Assembly (NCBI GenBank): GCA_902796535.1
Contig: CADBPL010000097.1
Span: 1-7,443, forward strand
Origin: Oscillospiraceae bacterium
Lineage (GTDB): Bacteria; Bacillota; Clostridia; Oscillospirales; Acutalibacteraceae
DNA length: 7,443 nt
Direction: 5' to 3'
In this document: positions 6,399 through 7,443 of the stretch, in pieces
Layout of the letters: each line of letters opens with the position of its first letter
Position numbering within the stretch: position 1 is the first letter of the stretch
The notes under the pieces: generated by a model
The model's input: only the letters and a program-made list of their open reading frames with translations
Told to the model about the DNA's origin: nothing
Database searches by the model: none
Made by a program: the position numbers and the translations under genes

Positions 6399-7325
6399 GC
6401 GATTGTTATGGTGCTCAAAAGGCTTGTTGTGGCGCTCATGGCGCTTGTGACACTGTTCACAGCCGGCAGCGGCGCAGATTATTCGGATTATTGCGGCAAC
6501 TATGATTTTTTGCGCATTGCCGCCGAAAAACAGCAGCGCGGCACGCTGCGCGTCATGTCATACAACATCCGCTGTGACGACGTGAACGGCACGCAGGCCG
6601 CCGACCGCATCGGTATCGGCGTGCGGCAGATCCTTGAGGTCATGCCCGATTCGGTCGGCATTCAGGAAGGGACTGCGGTCTGGATGAAAAACCTGGATGC
6701 CAGGCTGAAACTGCTTTATGGCTGGGTCGGCGTTGAGCGCGATAACGGGAACGACCCCCGCAAAGGCGGCGAATCCTGCCCGGTCTTTTATCTGAAATCA
6801 AAATTCAAGCTGGTCGACAGCGGCAATTTCTGGATTTCCGACACGCCCGACGTGCCCTCCTTCGGCCCCGGCGCCGCCTGCCGGCGCATCTGCACCTGGG
6901 CAAAGCTGAAAAACCGTTTGACGGGCGAAGTCTACGTCCACGTCAACTCGCACTTTGACCACGTTTCTGAGGAAGCGCGTGTGCAGGGCGGGCAGATCGT
7001 CACCCGTTTTATTGCAGAGAACTTTGCCGGCGTACCCGTTGTTTTTACGGCGGATATGAACACCGACGCCAACAGTGAGACCTACGCGACGATGACGCAG
7101 AACCTCATCGACACGAGGGCAGCCGCCGCAGACTGCGTTGCTTTCGGCACCTTCCATGCCGGTCAGGACCCAAACCGGAGAGCCGACTATTATATTGATT
7201 TTGTGCTTTGCTCCAACGATTTTGACGTGGCCGCCTACCGCACCGTGACCATGGGCGTCGACGGACGGTTTACGTCGGATCATTTCCCGCTTTATGCCGA
7301 TTTGAAATTCAAAGCCGAACGGTGA
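6396..7325 (+). CDS. Endonuclease/exonuclease/phosphatase-superfamily protein, probably secreted
   Basis: A metal-dependent hydrolase of the exonuclease III/DNase I/sphingomyelinase fold, about 309 residues. Counting from ATG 6396, superfamily landmarks are SYNIR (55-59, metal/phosphate Asn), IQEG (metal-binding E91), FYLKSKFKLVDSGNFW (131-146), RICTWAKL (164-171), SHFDH (185-189), TADMN (218-222, catalytic D220 and N222), YYIDFVL (265-271) and TSDHFPLY (293-300, D295-H296). All catalytic residues appear intact. The order resembles the EEP-1 subgroup of uncharacterised bacterial hydrolases. The N terminus is a signal peptide or anchor: a basic MVLKR, then a hydrophobic run ending near AGSGA. 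There is no lipobox cysteine. The start is uncertain: GTG 6378, ATG 6396 and ATG 6408 share the frame, and none has a normally spaced ribosome binding site; an in-frame stop at 6351 excludes anything earlier. Substrate could be nucleic acid, a phosphodiester or a lipid head group. Confidence 0.9.
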   Translation: MAIVMVLKRLVVALMALVTLFTAGSGADYSDYCGNYDFLRIAAEKQQRGTLRVMSYNIRCDDVNGTQAADRIGIGVRQILEVMPDSVGIQEGTAVWMKNLDARLKLLYGWVGVERDNGNDPRKGGESCPVFYLKSKFKLVDSGNFWISDTPDVPSFGPGAACRRICTWAKLKNRLTGEVYVHVNSHFDHVSEEARVQGGQIVTRFIAENFAGVPVVFTADMNTDANSETYATMTQNLIDTRAAAADCVAFGTFHAGQDPNRRADYYIDFVLCSNDFDVAAYRTVTMGVDGRFTSDHFPLYADLKFKAER

Positions 7326-7443
7326 GAGAATGCAGGGAAAACACAAAACAGAGAAATAGTAAATTCCCAAAGTAAGTTCTACAGTAGGAAGGGAGTGGAA
7401 ATAACGTTGAGAAAACAGAAGAAGTAAGCCTGAGGAAGAGTGA
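7326..7443 (+). other. Purine-rich region after the hydrolase gene, no recognisable gene
   Basis: This stretch is more A-rich than the coding DNA to its left. It holds only trivial open frames, such as ATG 7330 (nine codons) and GTG 7395 / TTG 7407 (ten and six codons, behind a GGAAGGGAG ribosome-binding-like sequence). I see no GC-rich hairpin followed by a T run, so no intrinsic terminator for the hydrolase gene lies within the window. GAGGAAGAG at the extreme end could be the ribosome binding site of a gene beyond it. Confidence 0.5.

Noticed and set aside
6242..6505. 87-codon cysteine-rich plus-strand frame overlapping the start of the hydrolase gene
   Set aside because: It begins upstream of the proposed -10 box, has no ribosome binding site, and its second half is an alternate reading of the hydrolase signal-peptide region.
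7332..7366. Hairpin GGGAA...TTCCC after the hydrolase gene as a terminator
   Set aside because: The stem is only five base pairs with a loop of about 25 bases, and no T run follows.
6798..7370. 190-codon minus-strand frame opposite the hydrolase gene
   Set aside because: It is antisense to the conserved catalytic motifs of the hydrolase and resembles no protein family.

Overview
The window looks like a moderately GC-rich low-G+C-phylum bacterium (Firmicutes), most likely class Clostridia and perhaps an Oscillospiraceae/Ruminococcaceae-type gut anaerobe. The reasons are a DnaD-domain protein next to a DnaI/DnaC-type helicase loader (a Firmicutes arrangement), a stand-alone PfoR-type PTS IIC protein, strong GGAGG ribosome binding sites, and frequent TTG/GTG starts. 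The genus cannot be named from sequence alone.

Layout. Positions 1-6142 form one minus-strand gene train, read from right to left: DnaD-domain replication protein (6142-5129), DnaC/DnaI-like AAA+ ATPase (5132-4140), PfoR-type membrane protein of the PTS_EIIC_2 family (4143-3073), Tex (3019-845), and the N-terminal 284 codons of a MATE exporter (852 to beyond position 1). Three of the four junctions overlap by 4, 4 and 8 bases; only the PfoR-tex junction has a gap, of 53 bases. The set therefore looks like one transcription unit with translational coupling. Positions 6143-6395 are a divergent control region with one good promoter candidate for each direction. A 13-bp perfect palindrome lies on the -10 box of the leftward promoter. 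Positions 6396-7325 (plus strand) encode a probably secreted endonuclease/exonuclease/phosphatase-superfamily enzyme. The last 118 bases hold no recognisable gene.

How the genes fit together. The DnaD-like protein and the AAA+ ATPase are the expected pair for loading the replicative helicase at an origin or a stalled fork. Tex is an S1-domain RNA/nucleic-acid-binding protein tied to transcription. The two membrane proteins have no obvious functional link to replication; their place in the unit is either operon hitch-hiking or an unexplored connection. The divergent hydrolase is probably independent.

I found no CRISPR array, tRNA, rRNA, insertion sequence, phage gene or toxin-antitoxin pair. 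I do not see a clearly new multi-gene system. The points most worth a second look are regulatory: the palindrome on the operon promoter, the long leader of the hydrolase gene with a 10-bp stem between its Shine-Dalgarno sequence and its start codon, and the coupling of an orphan PTS IIC-like transporter to a helicase loader.
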